A DNA stretch of 9,541 bases, from the NCBI GenBank assembly GCA_017631775.1, contig JAGBSQ010000013.1:1-9541 (forward strand), given 5' to 3'. Origin of the DNA: Clostridia bacterium. GTDB lineage: Bacteria > Bacillota_A > Clostridia > Oscillospirales > CAG-272. The translations under genes and the position numbers were made by a program. The notes beneath the pieces are model-generated. The model was not told the DNA's origin and did not search any database. It worked only from the letters and a program-made list of their open reading frames with translations. Positions 1 to 7,036 of this stretch are shown here, piece by piece. Within the stretch, counting starts at the first letter, position 1. The number at the start of each line of letters is the position of its first letter.

Positions 1-923
1 AGACCGAATGCAAAGCCGGAGTATTCTTCGGGGTCAATGCCGCAGTTAGAAAGTACAAAGGGGTGTACCATACCTGCACCGAGAATTTCGATCCAACCTT
101 TACCCTTACACAAACGGCAACCCTTACCGCCGCAAACAAAGCAAGAAACGTCAACCTCTGCAGAGGGCTCGGTGAAGGGGAAGTGGAGGGGGCGGAAAAT
201 AATTAGCGTGCTGTCGCCAAACATCTTCTTTGCAATTACTTCAAGGGTACCCTTGAGGTCGCCCATGGTAATGCCCTTGTCAATTACAAGGCCTTCCAAT
301 TGGTGGAAGAGAGGAGAGTGAGTAGCATCCAAAGCGTCGGAGCGGTAAACGCGACCGGGGGAGATGATGCGAATGGGGGGCTTTTGATGCTCCATAACGC
401 GAACCTGAACGGGAGAGGTTTGAGAGCGGAGCAGAATGTTTTCGGTGATATAGAAGGTATCCTGGGTATCACGTGCAGGATGATTTTCGGGAATGTTGAG
501 CGCTTGGAAGTTGTAGTAGTCAAGCTCTACCTCGGGACCTTCGGCAATCGAGAAGCCCATACCGATAAAGATGTCCTCAAGCTCTCTTTGCGCACGGGTC
601 AGGGGGTGAATGTGACCTGTGGGAGCAGGGGTGCCGGGCATGGTAACGTCAAGCTTTTCTGCCTTGAGTTGAGCCTCAAGAGCCTTTGCCTGTTGCTCGG
701 TCTTCTTGGCGTTCAGTGCTGCCTCAATGGCTTCGCGAACCTCGTTTGCAAGTTGACCAACCACGGGGCGTTCCTCGGGGGTGAGAGCGCCCATACCGCG
801 CAAAACAGCGGTCAGTTCACCCTTTTTGCCAAGGTATTTGATCTTAATTTCCTCAAGATTTGCATCGGGAGCATTGATCTGCTCGAGTGCTTCCACTTGA
901 ATTTTTGAAAGCTTTTCTTTCAT
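1..923 (-). CDS. pheS: Phenylalanyl-tRNA synthetase alpha subunit (3' end outside window)
   Basis: Catalytic alpha chain of the cytoplasmic alpha2-beta2 enzyme that charges tRNA-Phe with phenylalanine using ATP. The visible 307 residues read without interruption from ATG at 921-923, preceded by a GGAAAGGAAG ribosome binding site. Residues 1-90 form the charged N-terminal coiled-coil arm. HIHPLT lies at 104-109, and class II synthetase motif 2 appears as [20 protein letters not shown] at 188-207. Four cysteines (261, 264, 269, 272) form a CxxC-x4-CxxC knuckle just before [13 protein letters not shown] at 276-288, an arrangement common in Firmicutes. The family is usually about 340 residues, so roughly 30 residues, including motif 3, lie beyond position 1. 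pheT is expected downstream outside the window. Expression is controlled by the T-box leader directly upstream. Identity is very secure. Confidence 0.97.
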   Translation of the reverse strand, partial: MKEKLSKIQVEALEQINAPDANLEEIKIKYLGKKGELTAVLRGMGALTPEERPVVGQLANEVREAIEAALNAKKTEQQAKALEAQLKAEKLDVTMPGTPAPTGHIHPLTRAQRELEDIFIGMGFSIAEGPEVELDYYNFQALNIPENHPARDTQDTFYITENILLRSQTSPVQVRVMEHQKPPIRIISPGRVYRSDALDATHSPLFHQLEGLVIDKGITMGDLKGTLEVIAKKMFGDSTLIIFRPLHFPFTEPSAEVDVSCFVCGGKGCRLCKGKGWIEILGAGMVHPFVLSNCGIDPEEYSGFAFG

Positions 924-971
924 TTTAATATATCTTCCTTTCCAAATGATTACAAAATGAATTCGGGCAAC

Positions 972-1007
972 AAAAAAAGCGCCGTCCCACAAATCAGGAC
1001 GAGGCGC
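972..1007 (-). terminator. Regulated intrinsic terminator of the pheS T-box
   Basis: On the minus strand GCGCCTCGTCC and GGGACGGCGC pair around a short loop and are followed by seven U residues (972-978). The 5' arm follows the T-box core by about 12 nt, as expected for mutually exclusive terminator and antiterminator folds. The pheS start lies 48 nt beyond. Confidence 0.93.
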
Positions 1008-1223
1008 AAAATTGCACACCGCGGTACCACCCGAATTTTCGGCTCAAAGCCAACACTCTGATAGGCGATAACGGTGCCTTACCGTATCGGGTTACAAGCT
1101 TGCGCGTTAGCCCGATCTGCTCCAAAGGGAAATGCACGACCCGAAGATTATGCGCCGCTCTCAGCCTGCGGCACTCTCTGTAAAAATCCGAACTCGGTCG
1201 GCGAACTTTATCATCGCATTCTG
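972..1223 (-). promoter_or_regulatory. T-box riboswitch leader of pheS (tRNA-Phe sensing)
   Basis: A leader RNA that reads the charging state of tRNA-Phe and lets transcription continue into pheS when uncharged tRNA accumulates. The core T-box sequence GGGTGGTACCGCGG lies at 1019-1032 on the minus strand; its bulge UGGU would pair with the NCCA end of a tRNA with discriminator A, as tRNA-Phe has. Upstream, the Stem I elements are recognisable (CAGAGAGTGCCG and GGCTGAGAGCGGC, about 1154-1180). A UUC phenylalanine codon at 1129-1131, followed by CCTTTGGAGC, is the best specifier candidate. The intrinsic terminator at 972-1007 ends the leader. The 5' limit is inferred from the promoter -10 box. 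The family call is certain; the specifier position is inferred. Confidence 0.95.
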
Positions 1224-1229
1224 TATGAC

Positions 1230-1258
1230 ATTATATCACACTTTTTTTGCTTTTGCAA
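1230..1258 (-). promoter_or_regulatory. Sigma-A promoter of the pheS leader
   Basis: The -35 box TTGCAA (1253-1258) and -10 box TATAAT (1230-1235) are 17 bp apart, with an extended -10 TG one base upstream of TATAAT. Initiation near 1223 would give a T-box leader of about 250 nt before the terminator ends, a normal size. Confidence 0.85.
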
Positions 1259-1302
1259 GAGATTTTTGAAAAAAACAGAGGATATTTTATATAATAAATG
1301 AA

Positions 1303-1330
1303 GAAATCCGCCGATTTTTCGGCGGATTTC
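1303..1330 (-). terminator. Terminator of the solute-binding lipoprotein gene
   Basis: A perfect 12-bp inverted repeat, GAAATCCGCCGA and its complement, closes a 4-base loop 25 nt after the stop codon of the minus-strand gene. The U-tract on the minus side is broken (TTCATTTATTAT), so it may be less efficient than the other terminators here. It also insulates the pheS promoter from read-through. Confidence 0.8.
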
Positions 1331-1355
1331 AAAATCATTCATTTAAAATTGCAAA

Positions 1356-3545
1356 TCAATGAGCGGAGTAATCGTATCCGGCCTTTTCCCATTCAATGTC
1401 AGGGAAGTTTGCAAAAATAGAGGTCAGCTTGCCGCTCTTGCTAATGTAGGTGTACTGCAGATAATTTTCGAGCATAGCCTCATTAAAGAGGTTGGTTACG
1501 TAATAATCCGAAGTCAAACCGGTTACAAGCTCTTCATTGTAAGAGGAAGCGTGCTTGTTGTAAAGAACGGGGATAACGGGCAGGTCAGCCAGCAGGAGCT
1601 CTTCAGCCTTGTGCAAAAGAAGAGCCTTTTGGGTCTTCCACTCATTCTTGTTGGTGGTGGGAGTAATGCCGTTTGCATCGTAAACTGCCTTAACTGCATC
1701 GTAAACAGCTTGGAAATCTTCCTTGGTCTCGTAGATGTTGAGGAAGTCGCTGTCATTTTCGCGGTCGAGACTTGCAAAGTAGGGAATGTAGTAGATTGCT
1801 TCAATCAAGTTGTTGTATTCTACGCTATCGTAGCCGGTGCGGTGAGCGCTCATCGCGTAGTCCTCAGACTTCATATCAACTGCCATACCTGCAAAGGACT
1901 TTGCAAAGCTGGAGAGTACCGAGAATGCATCGGGAGAGAATGCGGTATAGTCGAATGCAACAACCTCAAAGGTGCCGCGAGTGATGGATTCAACGAACAA
2001 GTCGTCGCAAATATCCGTCATCTTGTTTTCCTTTTCGTTTGCGATCGCCTTCAAAATGTCGTTGTTTTGAATGGTTTGAACAAGGCTAACTTCTACGTTA
2101 AAGCCGAGTTGACGCCAAGATTCGGCAATCATGTTGGTAGCTACGATATTCACGTCATCATAGCTTGCAACGTTAATGGTGAAGGAGTAGTTAGCGGGGG
2201 TAACGCCTGCGGTAGCGAGCAATGCTTGCGCTGCTGCAAGGTTTGCGGTGTTGGAAACCAAGGTGTTGTTTGCGTTGTCGCGGAAGAGGCCGGAGCTCTT
2301 GGTGGAGAAGAGCTTCTTTTGAGAAGCGCCTGCTTCAAATACGCGGTTGGGAACAAAGCCGGTTGCGGCACTTGCAAATACAACTGCATTTGCAATCGCG
2401 TTACGGTCAATAGCCAAGGAGAGTGCTTGACGAACTTCCTTGCTTGCAAACAGTGTGGAGCCGGTCTCGGTTCCGTCACTGATCATAGCGTTTTGATTGA
2501 GGTAGAGGGAGAAGGTAGACATCGAATCCGAGGTCTTTACGTTTTGCATAACGGTAGAACCGCTGTTGGTACGCATAGAGCAGGGGATGTTACCAATGTA
2601 GAAGATCTTGTTGTTTTGGAATTCGCTCTCAATCTCTTCTGCGCTCATGCGGCAGTTAACGAGCAGGCGGTGAGGGATAACAGACTCATCGATCGGATCT
2701 TCTTCGGGGTTGCGGTAGTAGTAGCTGTTACGCTCCAGAACAAAGTAAGAAAGCTTCTTAACGTCGGAGTAGGTCGCCTTTGTAAGGTTGCCCCATTCAT
2801 CAAGCGCGTAGTCATCTCTTACAACCATCTTGTTGGGGTCAAGCTTATCAACCTCAACGTTGTTTTCGTCAACGTTAACGTACTTGGTCTTACCAAGCTT
2901 AAAGGGACCGCTGCAAATCATGGTAGAACCCTTCTTTGCCCAGTCGGCATCCTTTTCGATGTGGCTCTCGGGCAGGGGAGCGGTAAGAACGCTGGTCAGG
3001 TTCAAAAGGAATGCATCAACGTCGATGGGACCCTCAAAGTAGATGGTGAGCATTTTGGAGGAGTTTGCCTCAACACCGAGATCGTCAATGGTAACGTTAC
3101 CTTCTTTTACTGCACGGGCATTTTTGATGTCGAACAGGAGAGAAGCACCTTCAAAGCTGTTGTTTGCATTGAGCAAACGCTTCCAGGTGTAAATTACGTT
3201 GTCGGTGGTAATGGGGTCTTTGTTACTCCAGCAAGTATCCTTAAGGAGCATTACCATTTTGTATGTATCTTTTTCGGCATCTTCAAAGTACTCATAGGTA
3301 TCAACCAAAGCATTTTGAATAACACCGTTTTCATCCAACTTGAACAGCGTTTCAAACAGCAAGCTTACAATGTTGAGCGTGCTGGAGTTGTAGTACGCGT
3401 AAAACGGGTCAAAGTTGTAGATTTCATCAGTCAAATACATGGTGATCATCGGGCCCATATCGTTCTCGTCACGCTTAGCGCAAGAAGAGAAGAAGGGGAT
3501 CATCATCAATACACACAAAAGGAGTGCAATGACTTTTTTGAGCAT
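1356..3545 (-). CDS. Peptide/oligopeptide ABC transporter solute-binding lipoprotein
   Basis: Extracellular substrate-binding protein of the SBP_bac_5 (OppA/DppA) family, which captures peptides or similar ligands and delivers them to an ABC permease. The N-terminus is a lipoprotein signal: lysines at 3-4, a hydrophobic core at 5-18 and lipobox FSSC with the lipidated cysteine at 22. Family hallmarks are WSNKDPITTDNVIYTWKRLL at 106-125, SGPFKLGK at 212-219 and VRQALSLAIDR at 371-381. At 729 residues it is longer than the usual 500-600; the extra length appears spread over charged inserts, for example around 225-330 and in the last third. Start ATG at 3543-3545 follows AGGAGG with 8-nt spacing. 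No permease or ATPase genes flank it; it has its own promoter and terminator. The ligand cannot be assigned. The gene almost completely avoids TTA, CTA and TCA codons, which leaves the opposite strand open. Confidence 0.9.
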   Translation of the reverse strand: MLKKVIALLLCVLMMIPFFSSCAKRDENDMGPMITMYLTDEIYNFDPFYAYYNSSTLNIVSLLFETLFKLDENGVIQNALVDTYEYFEDAEKDTYKMVMLLKDTCWSNKDPITTDNVIYTWKRLLNANNSFEGASLLFDIKNARAVKEGNVTIDDLGVEANSSKMLTIYFEGPIDVDAFLLNLTSVLTAPLPESHIEKDADWAKKGSTMICSGPFKLGKTKYVNVDENNVEVDKLDPNKMVVRDDYALDEWGNLTKATYSDVKKLSYFVLERNSYYYRNPEEDPIDESVIPHRLLVNCRMSAEEIESEFQNNKIFYIGNIPCSMRTNSGSTVMQNVKTSDSMSTFSLYLNQNAMISDGTETGSTLFASKEVRQALSLAIDRNAIANAVVFASAATGFVPNRVFEAGASQKKLFSTKSSGLFRDNANNTLVSNTANLAAAQALLATAGVTPANYSFTINVASYDDVNIVATNMIAESWRQLGFNVEVSLVQTIQNNDILKAIANEKENKMTDICDDLFVESITRGTFEVVAFDYTAFSPDAFSVLSSFAKSFAGMAVDMKSEDYAMSAHRTGYDSVEYNNLIEAIYYIPYFASLDRENDSDFLNIYETKEDFQAVYDAVKAVYDANGITPTTNKNEWKTQKALLLHKAEELLLADLPVIPVLYNKHASSYNEELVTGLTSDYYVTNLFNEAMLENYLQYTYISKSGKLTSIFANFPDIEWEKAGYDYSAH

Positions 3546-3582
3546 GGTAAAAACCTCCTCTTTTGAAAGAAAATAGAACCTT

Positions 3583-3597
3583 CGTGCTTACAGCACG
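3583..3597 (-). promoter_or_regulatory. Inverted repeat in the leader of the lipoprotein gene
   Basis: CGTGCT-TAC-AGCACG is a perfect 6-3-6 inverted repeat located roughly +8 to +22 from the predicted transcription start. It could be a repressor operator or a short mRNA-stabilising 5' hairpin. No U-tract follows, so it is not a terminator. Confidence 0.45.
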
Positions 3598-3611
3598 CAA
3601 TATACCCCTAT

Positions 3612-3640
3612 ATTATATACTAAAATTGCATATTTTTCAA
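3612..3640 (-). promoter_or_regulatory. Sigma-A promoter of the lipoprotein gene
   Basis: The -35 box TTGAAA (3635-3640) and -10 box TATAAT (3612-3617) are separated by exactly 17 bp on the minus strand. The predicted leader is about 60 nt long and carries the inverted repeat at 3583-3597 and the AGGAGG site at 3554-3559. Confidence 0.85.
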
Positions 3641-3661
3641 TAGTTTTTTCACTTTTTTGAT

Positions 3662-3690
3662 GTATATTTTGTTAATTTTTCGGTAAATTA
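3662..3690 (+). promoter_or_regulatory. Candidate forespore (sigma-F/G-like) promoter of gpr
   Basis: GTATA (3662-3666), 15 bp, then GGTAAATTA (3682-3690) partly resembles the sigma-F/sigma-G consensus (GYWTA, about 15-16 bp, GGNRANANTW), with two mismatches in the -10. No good sigma-A promoter is visible on the plus strand here. The placement fits the known forespore expression of gpr in Bacillus; the call is inference. Confidence 0.35.
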
Positions 3691-3724
3691 ATTACAAAAA
3701 AAGGAGTTAGAGGGGTATAGGAAA

Positions 3725-4627
3725 TTGAACGGCATTGAAAGAAGTGATTTGGCATGCGAGTTTGTTGGCGCAAAAACACCCCAAAACGAGGGTGTAGAAT
3801 GGAAAACAAGAGAGGCTGCAGGCTTTCAAATCGGCGAGCTGATTATTGGCACAAAGGCGGCTGCCCAAAGCCTTGGCAAGCCCTGCGGTCGGTATTTGAC
3901 GGTGGAATGCGGCAGAATTGACCGTTTGAGCTCGGGCGACAGCCGCGCACTTGCGCATCTTTTGGCAGGGGAGCTTCGCGGAACGGTGGCGCGCTTGACG
4001 CATAAGGCGATCGATGCAAATCTTTCGGTGTTTGTGGCAGGGCTCGGCAACGCCGATCTCACACCCGATGCCATAGGGCCGCAAACCCTGCGCCGCCTTA
4101 CCGCCACACGACATTTGCGCCAATACGAGGGGGAGCTTTACCGCGCGGCAGGCTGTTCTTCACTTTCCGCGCTTGCCCCGGGTGTTCTTGGCCAAACGGG
4201 AATTGAAACGTCAGAACTTTTGCGCGGAGCGGTGAATGCCACACATCCCGACGTCATTCTTGTTATCGATGCACTTACCGCACGCAGCTGTGACCGTCTC
4301 TGCGCCACCGTTCAACTGTCCGACACAGGCATAGAACCGGGTTCGGGCGTTGGCAACCACCGCAAAGCCATCACCTACAAAAGCATGGGCGTGCCGGTTA
4401 TAGCGCTCGGCGTTCCAACCGTGGTCAACTCCGCAACCTTGGTGTGGGATGCTTTGCACGAGGCGGGAATCAAGAATGAAGATCCGCATTTGCGCGAGGT
4501 TTTGGAAAAAGGGAAAAGCTTTTTCGTCTCTCCAAAGGAGACCGACCTTATTTGCGAGTGCATCGCGCGCCTTTTTGCGCGCGCCATCGGCTTAGCCTTC
4601 GCCGAGGGCTTTGTCGATACGGAATAA
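3725..4627 (+). CDS. gpr: Germination protease GPR (spore SASP protease)
   Basis: Endopeptidase made as a zymogen in the forespore, which degrades small acid-soluble spore proteins when the spore germinates. Residues aligned with the Bacillus enzyme include RSDLACE at 6-12, GLGNADLTPDAIGP at 106-119, GVLGQTGIETS at 153-163, IDALTARS at 181-188 and LSDTGIEPGSGVGN at 198-211. D115 and D182 correspond to the two aspartates considered essential (D127 and D193 in B. megaterium). At 300 residues it is shorter than the roughly 370 of Bacillus, lacking a loop in the C-terminal third. The only start before the upstream in-frame TAA (3689-3691) is TTG at 3725, nine bases after GAGGGG; a better AAGGAG at 3701-3706 is 18 bases away. 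This leaves only about six residues before the RSDLA motif, against about 15 in Bacillus. spoIIP follows after 53 nt. Confidence 0.93.
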   Translation: MNGIERSDLACEFVGAKTPQNEGVEWKTREAAGFQIGELIIGTKAAAQSLGKPCGRYLTVECGRIDRLSSGDSRALAHLLAGELRGTVARLTHKAIDANLSVFVAGLGNADLTPDAIGPQTLRRLTATRHLRQYEGELYRAAGCSSLSALAPGVLGQTGIETSELLRGAVNATHPDVILVIDALTARSCDRLCATVQLSDTGIEPGSGVGNHRKAITYKSMGVPVIALGVPTVVNSATLVWDALHEAGIKNEDPHLREVLEKGKSFFVSPKETDLICECIARLFARAIGLAFAEGFVDTE

Positions 4628-4680
4628 TCAAGAAGTCTTTGGCATACAATGGGATGATTACCGCCCAAGGAGGAATAGCA

Positions 4681-5723
4681 ATGGAGCATTATCCCGTTCT
4701 GTCACAAGCACCTGCCGCCAAGGAGTATATTCGGCTTTCACCTAAGCCTTTCGCAAAAGCCGACATTTTGGCTTTTTTCTCATTTGTTGCGCGCTTTTTG
4801 TGGCAGGCTTTGCACTTACCGCGCTTTTGCAGAATGCAGAGGGAAGCTTTCTGAAAAACAATCAAGATACTACGCCCGGGGAGACCGCACCGCCTCCCGT
4901 GTCAAATGCACCCGATGATCCCGCACCCGAGGAGATTGTCATTCCCGATGGCGCCACTCCCATTGTGACCTACGATCTTTCCTATACCGAACGCGGGATC
5001 GGGTATCTCAATAACCAAACCCAATATTCTCCAAATGTGGAGGAGCTTCTCAAGGTCGACGTTACCGCCAAGCTCACCCAAGAGCCTTTGGTGCTTGTGT
5101 TGCATACCCATACAAGCGAGGGGTATCTGCCCGATGCCGCCGCGTATCTTGAAGGAGACCTCGGTGAGATTACTTATACCGAGGACGAAGGCCAAAACAT
5201 GCTCGCCGTTGGCAAAGCCTTTGTTTTGGCACTCAACAAAAACGGCATCACCGCCATTCATTGCACGGTGATGCACGATGCCGCGGGACTTTCGGGTGCG
5301 TATGAGCGCGCGGCTCAAAGCATTCGCTTCTTTCGCGAGCAATATCCAAGCATCCAATACGTTGTAGACCTGCACCGCGATGCGATCCTCACCGCCGAGA
5401 GGGAATACGTTCGCGCGGCCTCTCAAATAGAAGGGGAGAGTGTGGCACAGATCCTGCCGGTGGTTGGAAGCAACGCAGGCGGATGGGAGCATGACGCGTG
5501 GGAAGGGAACCTCGCGCTTGCCTTGCAGCTGCGCCAAGCGCTCAATCAAAACGATGCAAAAATCTGCCGTCCGATCATGATAAAGAAATCTACTTATAAC
5601 CAAGAAATGGCCCCCTATGCGATCCTTTTGGAGATCGGCACGGGAGCCAATTCTATCAGTGAAGCCATAGCAGCGGCCACCCTTGCGGGGGAGGCGTTTG
5701 CCAAGGTGATTTTACGTTATTGA
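4681..5723 (+). CDS. spoIIP: Stage II sporulation protein P, reading frame split by a -1 shift
   Basis: Membrane-anchored peptidoglycan amidase/endopeptidase that works with SpoIID and SpoIIM to drive engulfment of the forespore. AAGGAGG (4667-4673) precedes ATG 4681. From there the first frame encodes 57 residues and stops at 4852-4854, while the SpoIIP body lies in the -1 frame. Joining them at the T-run 4773-4779 gives a 347-residue protein with one uninterrupted transmembrane helix at about 29-51, a Pro/Asp/Thr-rich linker at about 63-90 and the catalytic domain: HTHTSEGYLP at 142-151, DLHRD at 230-234, NAGGWEHDAWEGN at 265-277, YNQEMAP at 306-312 and LLEIGTGANS at 316-325. Starting at GTG 4800 would halve the membrane helix and has no ribosome binding site. 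The break may be an assembly error in a homopolymer, a real mutation or programmed frameshifting. It is probably co-transcribed with gpr. No terminator is seen at its end, which overlaps the converging gene by 7 bp. Confidence 0.9.
4773..4779 (+). other. Candidate -1 slippery heptamer in spoIIP (T TTT TTC)
   Basis: In the frame of ATG 4681 the codons are GCT TTT TTC, so the heptamer T TTT TTC matches the X XXY YYZ slippery rule exactly. Slipping back by one base moves translation into the frame that encodes the rest of SpoIIP and restores a fully hydrophobic membrane helix. A second run, T5 at 4795-4799, could also join the frames but would leave an arginine inside the helix. A missing T in the assembled run would look the same. 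Confidence 0.5.
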
Positions 5724-6034
5724 CGGCGCAGGCAAAGTACCTCAACACCAAGCAGAGCCATGCCCAAAACAAGGCCAAAGCCAAGGCCGATAGCGCCTGT
5801 TTCCATAGCGCCGATAATGCCTACAAAGCCAACAAGGGTCAGGCCAAAGCCGATGGCACGAATGGCTACGCGAGTACGAGCAGCAGTCAAAAAAGCAAGA
5901 ATAACCGAGAGAGCTGCGAGCAGAGCATCAGCAGCTTTTCTCATTTTAGAGGGTCTTGTTCCTACATTAAAATATTCTGCAAAAATATCGTTATTGGAAT
6001 AAATATGTCCTTCGTTTTGATAAGAAATGTTCAT
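5717..6034 (-). CDS. Small membrane protein of unknown function
   Basis: I do not recognise a family. The 105-residue product has a polar N-terminus (1-33: Asn/Tyr/Ser-rich, then RPSKMRK) followed by hydrophobic stretches at about 36-52, 55-76 and 80-100. The last is very rich in Gly, Leu and Ala, and the protein ends CLRRQ. It would be an inner-membrane protein with two or three helices. ATG at 6032-6034 follows GAGAGGT with about 6-nt spacing, and a near-perfect sigma-A promoter lies upstream at 6076-6104, which supports a real gene. It is transcribed divergently from the XRE-S24 regulator, and its TAA lies inside the last codons of spoIIP on the opposite strand (7-bp tail-to-tail overlap) with no visible terminator. 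Confidence 0.75.
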   Translation of the reverse strand: MNISYQNEGHIYSNNDIFAEYFNVGTRPSKMRKAADALLAALSVILAFLTAARTRVAIRAIGFGLTLVGFVGIIGAMETGAIGLGFGLVLGMALLGVEVLCLRRQ

Positions 6035-6050
6035 TTTATACCTCTCAAAT

Positions 6051-6060
6051 CCAAATTTGG
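6051..6060. promoter_or_regulatory. Perfect palindrome CCAAATTTGG in the leader of the small membrane protein gene
   Basis: A 10-bp perfect palindrome between the -10 box (6076-6081) and the ribosome binding site of the minus-strand gene. It could be an operator for the divergently encoded repressor, but it is not repeated at the repressor's own promoter, so the call is weak. Confidence 0.3.
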
Positions 6061-6075
6061 AACTGTTGTGAGGTT

Positions 6076-6104
6076 ATTATAGCATAGGTTTTGGCATTTG
6101 TCAA
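6076..6104 (-). promoter_or_regulatory. Consensus sigma-A promoter of the small membrane protein gene
   Basis: Perfect TTGACA (6099-6104) and TATAAT (6076-6081) with a 17-bp spacer and an extended -10 TGC. This is one of the two strongest-looking promoters in the window and runs divergently from the regulator promoter. Confidence 0.9.
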
Positions 6105-6130
6105 TACCTTTTTTCCAAAAAAAGAAAAAT

Positions 6131-6142
6131 TTTTTCGAAAAA
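6131..6142. promoter_or_regulatory. Palindromes flanking the regulator promoter
   Basis: TTTTTCGAAAAA at 6131-6142 is a perfect 12-bp palindrome ending 3 bp before the -35 box of the regulator operon. A second element, CCGT-AA-ACGG at 6179-6188, sits at the expected transcription start. Both positions suit repressor binding, but the AT-rich context makes chance palindromes likely. Confidence 0.3.
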
Positions 6143-6145
6143 CTA

Positions 6146-6174
6146 TTTACAAAATGGAAAATCCGTGTTATAAT
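6146..6174 (+). promoter_or_regulatory. Sigma-A promoter of the regulator-radC operon
   Basis: TTTACA (6146-6151), a 17-bp spacer and TATAAT (6169-6174), with an extended -10 TG at 6166-6167. Transcription would start near 6181, about 23 nt before the ATG. Confidence 0.88.
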
Positions 6175-6203
6175 AATACCGTAAACGGAAAAAGGAGGAC
6201 ATT

Positions 6204-7019
6204 ATGGAGTCTTATCTTGATAGAATTAAATTGATGAAAAACGAAAAAAAGATGACCAATGAGCAACTCGCAGAGCGCACGGGAATTCCGCTTGGAACGC
6301 TGAGCAAGATCCTTGCCGGCATGAGCGATTCTCCCAAGCTTTCCAATATTATTGCCATTTGCAACGCGCTTGATTGCTCGGTTGAATATATCGTTAGCGG
6401 CACTCCCGAGAATACCAATAACTACAGCTTGAGTGGGGAAGAAATTCGCATGATCGAATCCTGGCGTGAGCTGGATTCTTACGGCCGCGATCTTGTAGAA
6501 ACCGTTATATTTAAGGAAGCGCAACGTGCCGCCGCAATGGCAGATGCAATGCCGCAATCCACTCCTGCAGTAGCCGAAAAATCTTCGGCTCGCATTCTTC
6601 CCACAATCCGTCCGCAGGGCAGATATGCCGGCGAGGTTGTTCGCACGGGCAAGCGTGCTATTCTGCTTTATGAGCTTCCCGTTTCGGCCGGTGTCGGCGT
6701 TTACCTCGATGAGGCAGAGGCAGAGAGCATCAATATTCCCGACAACGAAAAAACCGCCGATGCAGACTATGCTCTGCGCATCAGCGGCAACAGTATGGAG
6801 CCTAAGTATCGCGACGGTGACATCCTTCTCGTTCGCAACGCCGAAAGCATTGACGTTGGAGAGCTCGGCATCTTCCTTTTGGATGGCAGCGGCTTCTTTA
6901 AGGTCTTTGGCGGAGACCGCTTGATCTCTCTCAATCCCGAGTACGGCCCCATTCTGCTCAAGGATTTTGCCGACGTTCAATGCAAAGGTCAGGTTGTTGG
7001 TAAGCTGAAGCGCAAGTAA
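6204..7019 (+). CDS. XRE-family repressor with S24 self-cleaving peptidase domain (LexA/CI-like)
   Basis: Transcriptional repressor of the type inactivated by self-cleavage, classically triggered by activated RecA. Residues 5-66 are an XRE helix-turn-helix (MTNEQLAERTGIPLGTLSKI at 17-36, then LSNIIAICNALDCSVEYI). Residues 67-150 are a linker. Residues 155-271 are a LexA-type S24 domain: likely cleavage bond A162-G163 in LPVSAGVGVYLDE, nucleophile S197 in SGNSMEPKYRDGDILLV, and general-base lysine K233 in GFFKV. All three catalytic elements are present. AAAGGAGG at 6191-6198 precedes the ATG. The gene has its own promoter, is divergent from a small membrane protein gene and lies 17 bp upstream of radC, so the two are probably co-transcribed. 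The XRE-type N-terminus shows it is not the housekeeping LexA. It may regulate its own operon and the divergent gene; targets are inferred. Confidence 0.9.
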   Translation: MESYLDRIKLMKNEKKMTNEQLAERTGIPLGTLSKILAGMSDSPKLSNIIAICNALDCSVEYIVSGTPENTNNYSLSGEEIRMIESWRELDSYGRDLVETVIFKEAQRAAAMADAMPQSTPAVAEKSSARILPTIRPQGRYAGEVVRTGKRAILLYELPVSAGVGVYLDEAEAESINIPDNEKTADADYALRISGNSMEPKYRDGDILLVRNAESIDVGELGIFLLDGSGFFKVFGGDRLISLNPEYGPILLKDFADVQCKGQVVGKLKRK

Positions 7020-7036
7020 AAGAGTAGGGAAAGAGT

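Noticed and set aside
300..908. A 202-codon plus-strand frame across pheS
   Set aside because: It is a shadow of pheS, with low-complexity composition and no family signature.
1074..1301. A 75-codon plus-strand frame
   Set aside because: It lies within the T-box leader and promoter of pheS and has no RBS.
1359..3566. A 735-codon plus-strand reading frame antisense to the whole solute-binding protein gene
   Set aside because: It is exactly codon-aligned with the minus-strand gene and is open only because that gene avoids TTA, CTA and TCA codons. The product has no recognisable domain and no RBS precedes it.
4800..5723. spoIIP starting at GTG 4800 as an intact gene
   Set aside because: There is no ribosome binding site, and it would remove half of the membrane helix encoded across the frame junction.
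6168..6980. A 270-codon minus-strand frame across the S24 repressor
   Set aside because: It mirrors the repressor gene, overlaps its promoter and has no plausible start signals.
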